A stretch of DNA of 64,000 nt from Hydractinia symbiolongicarpus. Its lineage: Eukaryota; Cnidaria; Hydrozoa; Anthoathecata; Hydractiniidae. This document shows positions 1 through 11,116 of the stretch, piece after piece (position 1 is the stretch's first letter; each line of letters starts with the position of its first letter). The stretch spans positions 620,001 to 684,000 of the forward strand of contig NC_079875.1 of the NCBI RefSeq assembly GCF_029227915.1. The letters run 5' to 3'. Both the position numbers and the translations under genes were made by a program. A model generated the notes under the pieces. That model made no database searches and was not told the origin of the DNA. It saw only the letters and a program-made list of their open reading frames with translations.

Positions 1-214
1 GCGTTTTATGCGGCACTTCGTTGGCAACACTATTTACATCATCCATTGTTTCTTCAATGGGCAAGTTTTCAAAGCGATTTGCGTGAATAAAGGAACTCTG
101 TTTAATGATTTTTGCCTTAACGGTGTCCTTGGGAATTGTAAAATTCTCGTTTGTTTCGCAAAATTTTAATTTGTTGAAGCTATGAGAGTTATGTAGTATG
201 TCGTCACGCGTTGA

Positions 215-217
215 TTA
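215..217 (-). other. In-frame TAA interrupting the coiled-coil ORF
   Basis: The complement of 215-217 reads TAA directly after the codons for LLATK. The same frame then continues without a stop to position 1 (about 70 codons), with protein-like composition (for example KLKFCETNENFTIPKD, then NRFENLPIEE). This supports decay of a longer coding sequence rather than a natural C-terminus. A natural end followed by chance open sequence cannot be excluded. Confidence 0.6.
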
Positions 218-489
218 TTTCGTCGCTAATAACATTTGTATCATTTCATTTTTGGCATTTACTTCCTTTTCCAAAAATAAAATCCTTTCCTCCAACACAC
301 TAAACATTTTATTACTATCCCATTCAGTAGAAACGTGACGGTTTGACAGAGCAACATTTTTAACACATTCATCAAGGTAGTTTTTAAGATCGTGTATTAG
401 CTCACCTTTCATTTTTTGTAAGTTGATGTTTGAATACATGCGGTCTATAAACGATTCATCACTTTCTTTAACTCCATTTCTTTCAAGAA

Positions 490-517
490 TTATAGGAATA
501 TTATAGGAAGTGGTGTA
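490..517 (-). other. Frameshift region between two ORF pieces
   Basis: Reading from the right, the frame starting at 556-558 gives MENLTNTPIVEFIDTP and then runs into TAA at 490-492. The frame that carries the coiled coil is open from 517 leftwards, with TGA at 518-520 on its upstream side. The two frames overlap only in this interval. The coherent protein character on both sides suggests a small insertion or deletion here. No slippery heptamer followed by a convincing pseudoknot is evident, so programmed frameshifting is not favoured. Confidence 0.5.
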
Positions 518-558
518 TCAATGAATTCTACAATTGGTGTATTAGTTAAATTTTCCAT

Positions 559-649
559 GCTGCTAATAATGCGGTTTTCAGCATTCGAACCGCCTTGATT
601 CAATCCTCACACAGGGCAAGGCTTTTAAAAGCCGCAGTGAATCTGATGA
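559..649. other. Unique joint between the broken ORF and the satellite
   Basis: This short stretch belongs neither to the 203-bp repeat nor clearly to a gene. The minus-strand frame that contains the MENL start stays open upstream for 16 codons, up to a TGA at 607-609. The right end has ATGAG in tandem (646-655), where the sequence passes into the monomer at its GATGAGACGC segment. I see no promoter or RNA gene here. Confidence 0.5.
620..633. repeat. Perfect 14-bp palindrome at the array edge
   Basis: GGCTTTTAAAAGCC equals its own reverse complement. It lies about 17 bp before the first satellite-like bases and is not part of the monomer. It could be a chance sequence, the end of a mobile element or a protein site; the sequence alone does not decide. 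Confidence 0.6.
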
Positions 650-1830
650 GATGAGACGCTGAATAAAAGAAGTTAAATTGCCGGCAAACGAAAACCCGCG
701 ATTTCCCGTAAATCCCGGACTCGGCCCGTATAGTCAAAAGTATACAAAGAAAGTACCCAGGGAGTAAACTTATTTCCCGAACGATTCTTTAAATTATTTT
801 TTCACCACTAAAACGCATGAGACTTGTAGTTTTCAAAAATGTTTTCATTTTTGATGAGACGCTGAATAAAAGAAGTTTAATCGCCGGCAAACGAAAACCT
901 GCGATTTCCCGTAAATCCCGGACTCGGCCCGTATAGTCAAAAGTATACAAGGAAAGTACCCAGGGTGTAAACTCATTTCCCGAACGATTTTTTAAATTAT
1001 TTTTTCACCACTAAAGCCCATGAGACTTTTAGTTTTTAAAAATGTTTTTATTTTTGATGAGACGCTGAATAAAATAAGTTTAATCGCCGGCAAACGAAAA
1101 CCCGCGATTTCCCGTAAATCCGGGGCTTGGCCCGTATAGTCGAATGTATACAAAGAAAGTACCCAGGGAGTAAACTCATTTCCCGAACGATTTTTAAAAT
1201 TTTTTTTTCACCACTAAAACGCATGAGACTTGTAGTTTTCAAAAATGTTTTCATTTTTGATGAGACGCTTAATGAAAGAGGTTTATTCGCCGGAAAACGA
1301 AAACCCGCGATTTCCCGTAAATCCCGGGCTTGGCCCGTATAGTCGAATGTATACAAAGAAAGTACCCTGTGAGTAAACTCATTTCCAGAACGATTTTTTA
1401 AATTATTTTTTCACCACTAAAACGCATAAGACTTGTAGTTTTTAAAAATGTTTTCATTTTTGATGAAACGCTGAATAAAAGAAGTTTAATCGCCGGCAAA
1501 CGAAAACCCGCGATTTCCCGTAAAAAATGGCTTGGCACGTATAGTCAAAAGTATACAAAGAAAGTACCCAGGGAGTAAACTCATTTCCCGAACGATTTTT
1601 TAAATTATTTTTTCACCACTAAAACGCATAAGACTTGTAGTTTTTAAAAATGTTTTCATTTTTGATGAAACGCTGAATAAAAGAAGTTTAATCGCCGGCA
1701 AACCAAAACCCGCGATTTCCCGTAAAAAATGGCTTGGCACGTATAGTCAAAAGTATTCAAAGAAAGTACCCAGGGAGTAAACTCATTTCCCGAACTATTT
1801 TTTAAATTATTTTTTCACCACTAAAACGCA
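650..1830. repeat. Left-edge monomers of mixed subtype
   Basis: About six monomers of differing subtype: the GGACTCGGCCCG form, the GGGCTTGGCCCG form (near 1326) and the AAAAAATGGCTTGGCACG form (near 1525 and 1730). The first partial copy has AAGTTAAATTGCCGG where the consensus has AAGTTTAATCGCCGG. The edge copies are not strikingly more divergent than interior ones, unlike the usual expectation for an old array border. Confidence 0.7.
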
Positions 1831-3860
1831 TGAGTCTTGTAATATTCAGAAATGTTTTCATTTTTGATGAGACGCTTAATGAAAGTGGATTAATCGCCAG
1901 CAAACGAAAACCCGCGATTTCCCGTAAATCCCGGGCTTGGCCCGAATAGTCGAATGTATACAAAGAAAGTACCCTGTGAGTAAACTCATTTCCAAAACGA
2001 TTTTTTAAATTATCTTTTCACCACTAAAACGCTTGAGACTTGTAGTTTTCAAAAATGTTTTCATTTTTGATGAGACGCTAAATAAAAGAAGTTTAATCGC
2101 CGGCAAACGAAAACCCACCATTTCCCGTAAACCCCGGACTCGGCCCGCATATTCAAAAGCATACAAAGAAAGTACCCAGGGAGTAAACTCATTTCCCGAA
2201 CGATTTTTTAAATTATATTTTCACCACTAAAACGCATGAGACTTGTAGTTTTCAAAAATGTTTTCATTTTTGATGAGACGCTGAATAAAAGAAGTTTAAT
2301 CGCCGGCAAACGAAAACCTGCGATTTCCTGAAAATCCCGGACTCGGCCCGTATAGTCAAAAGTATACAAAGAAAGTACCCAGGGTGTAAACTCATTTCCC
2401 GAACGATTTTTTAAATTACTATTTCACCACTACAGCCCATGAGACTTGTAGTATTTAAAAATATTTTCATTTTTGATGAGACGCTGAATAAAAGAAGTTT
2501 AATGGCCGGCAAACGAAAATCCGCGACTTCCTGTAAATCCCGGACTCGGCCCGTATAGTCAAAAGTATACAAAGAAAGTACCCAGGGAGTAAACTCATTT
2601 CTCGAACGATTTTTTAAATTATTTTTTTACCACTAAAACGCATGAGACTTGGAATTTTCAAAAATGTTTTCATTTTTGATGAGACGCTGAATAAAAGAAG
2701 TTTAATCGCCGGCAAACTAAAACCTGCGATTTCCCGTAAATCCCGTACTCGGCCCGTATAGTCAAAAGTATACAAAGAAAGTACCCAGGGAGTAAACTAA
2801 TTTCCCAAACGATTTTTTAAATTTTTATTTCACCACTAAAGCCCATGAGTCTTGTAATATTCAGAAATGTTTTCATTTTTGATGAGACGCTTAATGAAAG
2901 TGGATTAATCGCCAGCAAACGAAAACCCGCGATTTCCCGTAAATCCCGGGCTTGGCCCGAATAGTCGAATGTATACAAAGAAAGTACCCTGTGAGTAAAC
3001 TCATTTCCAAAACGATTTTTTAAATTATCTTTTCACCACTAAAACGCTTGAGACTTGTAGTTTTCAAAAATGTTTTCATTTTTGATGAGACGCTAAATAA
3101 AAGAAGTTTAATCGCCGGCAAACGAAAACCCACCATTTCCCGTAAACCCCGGACTCGGCCCGCATATTCAAAAGCATACAAAGAAAGTACCCAGGGAGTA
3201 AACTCATTTCCCGAACGATTTTTTAAATTATATTTTCACCACTAAAACGCATGAGACTTGTAGTTTTCAAAAATGTTTTCATTTTTGATGAGACGCTGAA
3301 TAAAAGAAGTTTAATCGCCGGCAAACGAAAACCTGCGATTTCCTGAAAATCCCAGACTCGGCCCGTATAGTCAAAAGTATACAAAGAAAGTACCCAGGGT
3401 GTAAACTCATTTCCCGAACGATTTTTTAAATTACTATTTCACCACTACAGCCCATGAGACTTGTAGTATTTAAAAATATTTTCATTTTTGATGAGACGCT
3501 GAATAAAAGAAGTTTAATGGCCGGCAAACGAAAACCCGCGACTTCCTGTAAATCCCGGACTCGGCCCGTATAGTCAAAAGTATACAAAGAAAGTACCCAG
3601 GGAGTAAACTCATTTCTCGAACGATTTTTTAAATTATTTTTTCACCACTAAAACGCATGAGACTTGTAGTTTTCAAAAATGTTTTCATTTTTGATGAGAC
3701 GCTGAATAAAAGAAGTTTAATCGCCGGCAAACTAAAACCTGCGATTTCCCGTAAATCCCGTACTCGGCCCGTATAGTCAAAAGTATACAAAGAAAGTACC
3801 CAGGGAGTAAACTAATTTCCCAAACGATTTTTTAAATTTTTATTTCACCACTAAAGCCCA
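1831..3860. repeat. Five-monomer block tandemly duplicated (period 1015 bp)
   Basis: The rare segment TGAGTCTTGTAATATTCAG occurs at 1831 and again at 2846, exactly 5 x 203 apart, and the two blocks 1831-2845 and 2846-3860 agree monomer by monomer, including private variants such as CACCATTTCCCGTAAACC and the GCATATTCAAAAGCATAC segment. Near identity indicates a recent unequal exchange or replication-based duplication. Confidence 0.9.
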
Positions 3861-4078
3861 TGAGACTTGTAGTTTTTAAAAATGTTTTCATTTTTGATGA
3901 GACGCTGAATAAAAGAAGTTTAATCGCCGGCAAACGAAAACCTGCGATTTCCCGTAAATCCCGGACTCGGCCCGTATAGTCAAAAGTATACAAAGAGAGT
4001 ACCCAGGGTGTAAACTCATTTCCCGAACGATTTTTTAAATTATTTTTTCACCACTAAAACGCATGAGACTTGTAGTTT

Positions 4079-4100
4079 TCAAAAATGTTTTCATTTTTGA
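4079..4100. repeat. Perfect inverted repeat inside the monomer (9-bp arms, 4-nt loop)
   Basis: Arms TCAAAAATG (4079-4087) and CATTTTTGA (4092-4100) are exact reverse complements around TTTT. The element recurs in most monomers. The right arm and the following GATGAGACGC are much more constant than the left arm, which appears as TTAAAAATG, TCAGAAATC, TTCAAAATG, TTAAAAACA and others in different copies. Confidence 0.85.
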
Positions 4101-4176
4101 TGAGACGCTGAATAAAAGAAGTTTAATCGCCGGCAAACGAAAACCTGCGATTTCCTGTAAATCCCGGACTCGGCCC

Positions 4177-4194
4177 GTATAGTCAAAAGTATAC
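4177..4194. repeat. Second short inverted repeat in the monomer (GTATA / TATAC)
   Basis: GTATA at 4177-4181 and TATAC at 4190-4194 flank GTCAAAAG. Related forms occur in other copies: GTCGAATG between the arms, or arms changed to GCATA or GTGTAC. The foreign 96-bp insertion near 16.15 kb landed in this part of its host monomer. Confidence 0.6.
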
Positions 4195-4846
4195 AAAGAA
4201 AGTACCCAGGGAGTAAACTCATTTCCCAAACGATTTTTTAAATTATTTTTTCACCACTAAAACGCATGAGACTTGTAATTTTCAGAAATGTTTTCATTTT
4301 TGATAAGACGCTTAATGAAAGTGGTTTAATCGCCGGCAAACGAAAACCCGCGATTTCCCGTAAATCCCGGGCTTGGCCCGAATAGTCGAATGTATACAAA
4401 GAAAGTACCCTGTGAGTAAACTCATTTCCAAAACGATTTTTTAAATTATCTTTTCACCACTAAAACGCTTGAGACTTGTAGTTTTCAAAAATGTTTTCAT
4501 TTTTGATGAGACGCTAAATAAAAGAAGTTTAATCGCCGGCAAACGAAAACCTGCGATTTCCTGTAAATCCCGGACTCGGCCCGTATAGTCAAAAGTATAC
4601 AAAGAAAGTACCCAGGGAGTAAACTCATTTCCCAAACGATTTTTTAAATTATTTTTTCACCACTAAAACGCATGAGACTTGTAATTTTCAGAAATGTTTT
4701 CATTTTTGATAAGACGCTTAATGAAAGTGGTTTAATCGCCGGCAAACGAAAACCCGCGATTTCCCGTAAATCCCGGACTCGGCCCGTATAGTCAAAAGTA
4801 TACAAAGAGAGTACCCAGGGTGTAAACTCATTTCCCGAACGATTTT

Positions 4847-5880
4847 TTAAATTATTTTTTCACCACTAAAACGCATGAGACTTGTAGTTTTCAAAAATGT
4901 TTTCATTTTTGATGAGACGCTGAATAAAAGAAGTTTAATCGCCGGCAAACGAAAACCTGCGATTTCCTGTAAATCCCGGACTCGGCCCGTATAGTCAAAA
5001 GTATACAAAGAAAGTACCCAGGGAGTAAACTCATTTCCCAAACGATTTTTTAAATTATTTTTTCACCACTAAAACGCATGAGACTTGTAATTTTCAGAAA
5101 TGTTTTCATTTTTGATAAGACGCTTAATGAAAGTGGTTTAATCGCCGGCAAACGAAAACCCGCGATTTCCCGTAAATCCCGGGCTTGGCCCGAATAGTCG
5201 AATGTATACAAAGAAAGTACCCTGTGAGTAAACTCATTTCCAAAACGATTTTTTAAATTATCTTTTCACCACTAAAACGCTTGAGACTTGTAGTTTTCAA
5301 AAATGTTTTCATTTTTGATGAGACGCTAAATAAAAGAAGTTTAATCGCCGGCAAACGAAAACCCGCCATTTCCCGTAAACCCCGGACTCGGCCCGCATAG
5401 TCAAAAGTATACAAAGAAAGTACCCAGGGAGTAAACTCATTTCCCGAACGATTTTTTAAATTATTTTTTTACCACTAAAATGCATGAGACTTGTAGTTTT
5501 CAAAAATGTTTTCATTTTTGATGAGACGCTGAATAAAAGAAGTTTAATCGCCGGCAAACGAAAACCCGCGATTTCCCGTAAATCCCGGACTCGGCCCGTA
5601 TAGTCAAAAGTATACAAAGAAAGTACCCAGGGAAAAAACTCATTTCCCGAACGATTTTTCAAATTATTTTTTTACCACTAAAACGCATGAGACTTGTAAT
5701 TTTCAAAAATGTTTTCATTTTTGATGGGACGTTGAATAAAAGAAGTTTAATCGCCGGCAAACGAAAACCTGCGATTTCCCGTAAATCCCGGACTCGGCCC
5801 GTATAGTCGAAAGTATACAAAGAAAGTACCTGGGGTGTAAACTCATTTCCCGAACGATTTTTTAAATTATTATTTCACCA
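4847..5880. repeat. Block copied at 8296-9330 (17-monomer offset)
   Basis: The run of monomers here reappears about 3449 bp to the right. Shared private variants include TTTTGATAAGACGC, CCACTAAAATGCATGAG and CTGGGGTGTAAACTC (near 5830 and 9278; a further copy near 6640). Offset is within 2 bp of 17 x 203. Confidence 0.75.
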
Positions 5881-7259
5881 CTAAAGCCCATGAGACTTTT
5901 AGTTTTTAAAAATGTTTTCATTTTTGATGAGACGCTGAATAAAAGAAGTTTAATCGCCGGCAAACGAAAACCCGGAATTTCCCGTAAATCCCGGACTCGG
6001 CCCGTATAGTCAAAAGTATACAAAGAAAGTACCCAGGGAGTAAACTCATTTCCCGAACGATTTTTTAACTTCTTTTTTTACCACTAAAACGCATGAGACT
6101 TGTAGTTTTCAGAATTCTTTTCATTTTTGATGAAACGCTGAATAAAAGAAGTTTAATCGCCGGCAAACGAAAACCCGCGATTTCCCGTAAAAAATGGCTT
6201 GGCACGTATAGTCAAAAGTATACAAAGAAAGTACCCAGGGAGTAAACTCATTTCCCGAACGATTTTTTAAATTATTTTTTCACCACTAAAACGCATAAGA
6301 CTTGTAGTTTTTAAAAATGTTTTCATTTTTGATGAAACGCTGAATAAAAGAATTTTATTCGCCGGCAAACCAAAACCCGCGATTTCCCGTAAAAAATGGC
6401 TTGGCACGCATAGTCAAAAGTATACAAAGAAAGTACCCAGGGAGTAAACTCATTTCCCGAACGATTTTTTAAATTATTTTTTCACCACTAAAATGCATGA
6501 GACTTGTAGTTTTCAAAAATGTTTTCATTTTTGATGAGACGTTGAATAAAAGAAGTTTAATCGCCGGCAAACGAAAACCTGCGATTTTCCGTAAATCCCG
6601 GACTCGGCCCGTATAGTCGAAAGTATACAAAGAAAGTACCTGGGGTGTAAACTCATTTCCCGAACGATTTTTTAAATTATTATTTCACCACTAAAGCCCA
6701 TGAGACTTTTAGTTTTTAAAAATGTTTTCATTTTTGATGAGACGCTGAATAAAAGAAGTTTAATCGACGGCAAACGAAAACCCGCAATTTCCCGTAAATC
6801 CCGGACTCGGCCCGTATAGTCAAAAGTATACAAAGAAAGTACCCAGGGAGTAAACTCATTTCCCGAACGATTCTTTAAATTATTTTTTCACCACTAAAAC
6901 GCATGAGACTTGTAGTTTTCAGAATTCTTTTCATTTTTGATGAGACGCTTAATGAAAGTGGTTTAATCGCCGGCAAACGAAAACCTGCGATTTCCCGTTA
7001 ATCCCGGACTCGGCCCGCATAGTCAAAAGTATACAAAGAAAGTACCCAGGGTGTAAACTCATTTCCCGAACGATTTTTTAAATTATTTTTTCACCACTAA
7101 AACGCATAAGACTTGTAGTTTTTAAAAATGTTTTCATTTTTGATGAGACGCTAAATAAAAGAAGTTTAATCGCCGGCAAACGAAAACCCGCCATTTCCCG
7201 TAAACCCCGGACTCGGCCCGCATAGTCAAAAGTATACAAAGAAAGTACCCAGGGAGTAA

Positions 7260-8150
7260 ACTCATTTCCCGAACGATTTTTTAAAATATTTTTTCACCAC
7301 TAAAGCCCATAAGACTTGTAGTTTTCAAAAATGTTTTCATTTTTGATGAGACGCTGAATAAAAGAAGTTTAATCGCCGGCAAACGAAAACCCGCGATTTC
7401 CCGTAAATCTGGGGCTTGGCCCGTATAGTCGAATGTATACAAAGAAAGTACCCAGGGGGTAAACTCATTTCCCGAACGATTTTTTAAATTTTTTTTTCAC
7501 CACTAAAACGCATGAGACTTGTAGTTTTCAAAAATGTTTTCATTTTTGATGAGACGCTTAATGAAAGAGGTTTATTCGCCGGAAAACGAAAACCCGCGAT
7601 TTCCCGTAAATCCCGGGCTTGGCCCGTATAGTCGAATGTATACAAAGAAAGTACCCTGTCAGTAAACTCATTTCCAGAACGATTTTTTAAATTATTTTTT
7701 TCACCACTAAAACGCATAAGACTTGTAGTTTTTAAAAATGTTTTCATTTTTGATGAAACGCTGAATAAAAGAAGTTTAATCGCCGGCAAACGAAAACCCG
7801 CGATTTCCCGTAAAAAAATGGCTTGGCACGTATAGTCAAAAGTATACAAAGAAAGTACCCAGGGAGTAAACTCATTTCCCGAACGATTTTTTAAATTATT
7901 TTTTCACCACTAAAACGCATAAGACTTGTAGTTTTTAAAAATGTTTTCATTTTTGATGAAACGCTGAATAAAAGAATTTTATTCGCCAGCAAACCAAAAC
8001 CCGCGATTTCCCGTAAAAAATGGCTTGGCACGTATAGTCAAAAATATTCAAAGAAAGTACCCAGGGAGTAAACTCATTTCCCGAACGATTTTTTAAATTA
8101 TTTTTTCACCACTAAAACGCATGAGACTTGTAGTTTTCAAAAATGTTTTC
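7260..8150. repeat. Block copied at 9696-10586 (12-monomer offset, 2436 bp)
   Basis: The private variant CCCTGTCAGTAAACTC begins at 7656 and 10,092, exactly 12 x 203 apart. Neighbouring markers agree: TCTGGGGCTTGG before it, and two AAAAAATGGCTTGGCACG monomers after it. Single-base indels between the two blocks (one extra A and one extra T in the left copy) account for the unusually long chance open frame at 7484-7849. Confidence 0.8.
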
Positions 8151-11116
8151 ATTTTTGATGAGACGCTGAATAAAAGCAGTTTAATCGCCGGCAAACGAAA
8201 ACCCGCGATTTCCCATAAATCCCGGGCTTGGCCCGTATAGTCGAATGTATACAAAGAAAGTACCCTGTGAGTAAATTCATTTCCCGAACGATTTTTTAAA
8301 TTATTTTTTCACCACTAAAACGCATGAGACTTGTAGTTTTCAAAAATGTTTTCATTTTTGATGAGACGCTGAATAAAAGAAGTTTAATCGCCGGCAAACG
8401 AAAACCTGCGATTTCCCGTAAATCCCGGACTCGGCCCGTATAGTCAAAAGTATACAAAGAAAGTACCCAGGGAGTAAACTCATTTCCCAAACGATTTTTT
8501 AAATTATTTTTTCACCACTAAAACGCATGAGACTTGTAATTTTCAGAAATGTTTTCATTTTTGATAAGACGCTTAATGAAAGTGGTTTAATCGCCGGCAA
8601 ACGAAAACCCGCGATTTCCCGTAAATCCCGGGCTTGGCCCGAATAGTCGAATGTATACAAAGAAAGTACCCTGTGAGTAAACTCATTTCCAAAACGATTT
8701 TTTAAATTATCTTTTCACCACTAAAACGCTTGAGACTTGTAGTTTTCAAAAATGTTTTCATTTTTGATGAGATGCTAAATAAAAGAAGTTTAATCGCCGG
8801 CAAACGAAAACCCGCCATTTCCCGTAAACCCCGGACTCGGCCCGCATAGTCAAAAGTATACAAAGAAAGTACCCAGGGAGTAAACTCATTTCCCGAACGA
8901 TTTTTTAAATTATTTTTTCACCACTAAAATGCATGAGACTTGTAGTTTTCAAAAATGTTTTCATTTTTGATGAGACGCTGAATAAAAGAAGTTTAATCGC
9001 CGGCAAACGAAAACCTGCGATTTCCCGTAAATCCCGGACTCAGCCCGTATAGTCAAAAGTATACAAAGAAAGTACCCAGGGAGTAAACTCATTTCCCGAA
9101 CGATTTTTTAAATTATTTTTTTACCACTAAAACGCATGAGACTTGTAATTTTCAAAAATGTTTTCATTTTTGATGAGACGTTGAATAAAAGAAGTTTAAT
9201 CGCTGGCAAACGAAAACCTGCGATTTCCCGTAAATCCCGGACTCGGCCCGTATAGTCGAAAGTATACAAAGAAAGTACCTGGGGTGTAAACTCATTTCCC
9301 GAACGATTTTTTAAATTATTATTTCACCACTAAAGCCCATGAGACTTTTAGTTTTTAAAAATGTTTTCATTTTTGATGAGACGCTGAATAAAAGAAGTTT
9401 AATCGCCGGCAAACGAAAACCCGCGATTTCCCGTAAATCCCGGACTCGGCCCGTATAGTCAAAAGTATACAAAGAAAGTACCCAGGGAGTAAACTCATTT
9501 CCCGAACGATTCTTTAAATTATTTTTTCACCACTAAAACGCATGAGACTTGTAGTTTTCAAAAATGTTTTCATTTTTGATGAGACGCTGAATAAAAGAAG
9601 TTTAATTGCCGGCAAACGAAAACCTGCGATTTCTCGTAAATTCCGGACTCGGCCCGTATAGTCAAAAGTATACAAGGAAAGTACCCAGGGTGTAAACTCA
9701 TTTCCCGAACGATTTTTTAAAATATTTTTTCACCACTAAAGCCCATGAGACTTTTGGTTTTTAAAAATGTTTTCATTTTTGATGAGACGCTGAATAAAAG
9801 AAGTTTAATCGCCGGCAAACGAAAACCCGCGATTTCCCGTAAATCTGGGGCTTGGCCCGTATAGTCGAATGTATACAAAGAAAGTACCCAGGGAGTAAAC
9901 TCATTTCCCGAACGATTTTTTAAATTTTTTTTTCACCACTAAAACGCATGAGACTTGTAGTTTTCAAAAATGTTTTCATTTTTGATGAGACGCTTAATGA
10001 AAGAGGTTTATTCGCCGGAAAACGAAAACCCGCGATTTCCCGTAAATCCCGGGCTTGGCCCGTATAGTCGAATGTATACAAAGAAAGTACCCTGTCAGTA
10101 AACTCATTTCCAGAACGATTTTTTAAATTATTTTTTCACCACTAAAACGCATAAGACTTGTAGTTTTTAAAAATGTTTTCATTTTTGATGAAACGCTGAA
10201 TAAAAGAAGTTTAATCGCCGGCAAACGAAAACCCGCGATTTCCCGTAAAAAATGGCTTGGCACGTATAGTCAAAAGTATACAAAGAAAGTACCCAGGGAG
10301 TAAACTCATTTCCCGAACGATTTTTTAAATTATTTTTTCACCACTAAAACGCATAAGACTTGTAGTTTTCAAAAATGTTTTCATTTTTGATGAAACGCTG
10401 AATAAAAGAAGTTTAATCGCCGGCAAACCAAAACCCGCGATTTCCCGTAAAAAATGGCTTGGCACGTATAGTCAAAAGTATTCAAAGAAAGTACCCAGGG
10501 AGTAAACTCATTTCCCGAACGATTTTTTAAACTATTTTTTCACCACTAAAACGCATGAGACTTGTAGTTTTCAAAAATGTTTTCATTTTTGATGAGACGC
10601 TGAATAAAAGCAGTTTAATCGCCGGCAAACGAAAACCCGCGATTTCCCGTAAATCCCGGGCTTGGCCCGTATAGTCGAATGTATACAAAGAAAGTACCCT
10701 GTGAGTAAACTCATTTCCCGAACGATTTTTTAAATTAATTTTTCACCACTAAAACGCATGAGACTTGTAGTTTTCAAAAATGTTTTCATTTTTGATGAGA
10801 CGCTGAATAAAAGAAGTTTAATCGCCGGCAAACGAAAACCCGCCATTTCCCGTAAACCCCGGACTCGACCCGTATAGTCAAAAGTATACAAAAAAAGTAC
10901 CCAGGGAGTAAACTCATTTCCCGAACGATTTTTTAAATTAATTTTTCACCACTAAAACGCATGAGACTTGTAGTTTTCAAAAATGTTTTCATTTTTGATG
11001 AGACGCTGAATAAAAGAAGTTTAATCGCCGGCAAACGAAAACCCGCCATTTCCCGTAAACCCCGGACTCGACCCGTATAGTCAAAAGTATACAAAGAAAG
11101 TACCCAGGGAGTGAAC

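Larger units (their letters stand above)
1..558 (-). pseudogene. Broken coiled-coil ORF, mobile-element type, 5' part only
   Basis: Seen: a minus-strand frame is open from 517 to the window edge except for one TAA at 215-217, and the same frame continues sensibly through it. Its best uninterrupted piece is 74 codons (ATG at 437-439). A second start, ATG at 556-558 (MENLTNTPIVEFIDTP), lies in another frame that ends at 490; the two pieces join plausibly by a frameshift near 495-515, giving IPIILERNGVK next. Residues 48-71 of the 74-codon piece form an amphipathic heptad helix (L49, I53, L56, V60, K63, I67, L70), and W40 sits just before it. Beyond the TAA come a Ser/Asn/Lys-rich stretch and NRFENLPIEE near the window edge. 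Known: multicopy cnidarian and other metazoan ORFs carry a coiled coil, then an N-R-F/Y segment, then an SGNH-hydrolase-like domain. Inference: this is the N-terminal half of such a protein, decayed; the rest would lie left of the window. It could alternatively be a host exon. No signal peptide or membrane segment is visible. Confidence 0.5.
4056..4258. repeat. Representative satellite monomer (203 bp)
   Basis: Given as a reference copy. It starts at AAAACGCATGAGAC and ends at CACCACT before the next copy at 4259. Landmarks: inverted repeat with arms TCAAAAATG and CATTTTTGA around TTTT at 4079-4100; second inverted repeat GTATA/TATAC around 8 bp at 4177-4194; CpG-bearing middle roughly 4102-4180; T-runs near the right end. 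Because 203 = 3 x 67 + 2, no frame continues from one monomer to the next, which explains the recurrent ~65-codon open frames and argues against coding use. Confidence 0.9.
4035..5270. repeat. Two-monomer period repeated three times (406 bp)
   Basis: The variant TTTTGATAAGACGCTTAATG recurs near 4300, 4707 and 5113, two monomers apart. The intervening monomers alternate between the GGACTCGGCCCG and GGGCTTGGCCCGAATAG forms, but not in strict order, so the block records more than one exchange. Confidence 0.8.

Noticed and set aside
490-517. Programmed ribosomal frameshift joining the two ORF pieces.
   Set aside because: There is also an in-frame stop at 215-217, so ordinary decay explains both breaks. 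No convincing slippery site with a downstream structure was seen.
1130-1150. CENP-B box-like sequence: the complement of CCCGTATAGTCGAA has TTCG and CGGG with an A between.
   Set aside because: The gap between TTCG and CGGG is 6 bases where the box needs 7, and most monomers have GTCAAAAG instead of GTCGAATG, so the match is lost.
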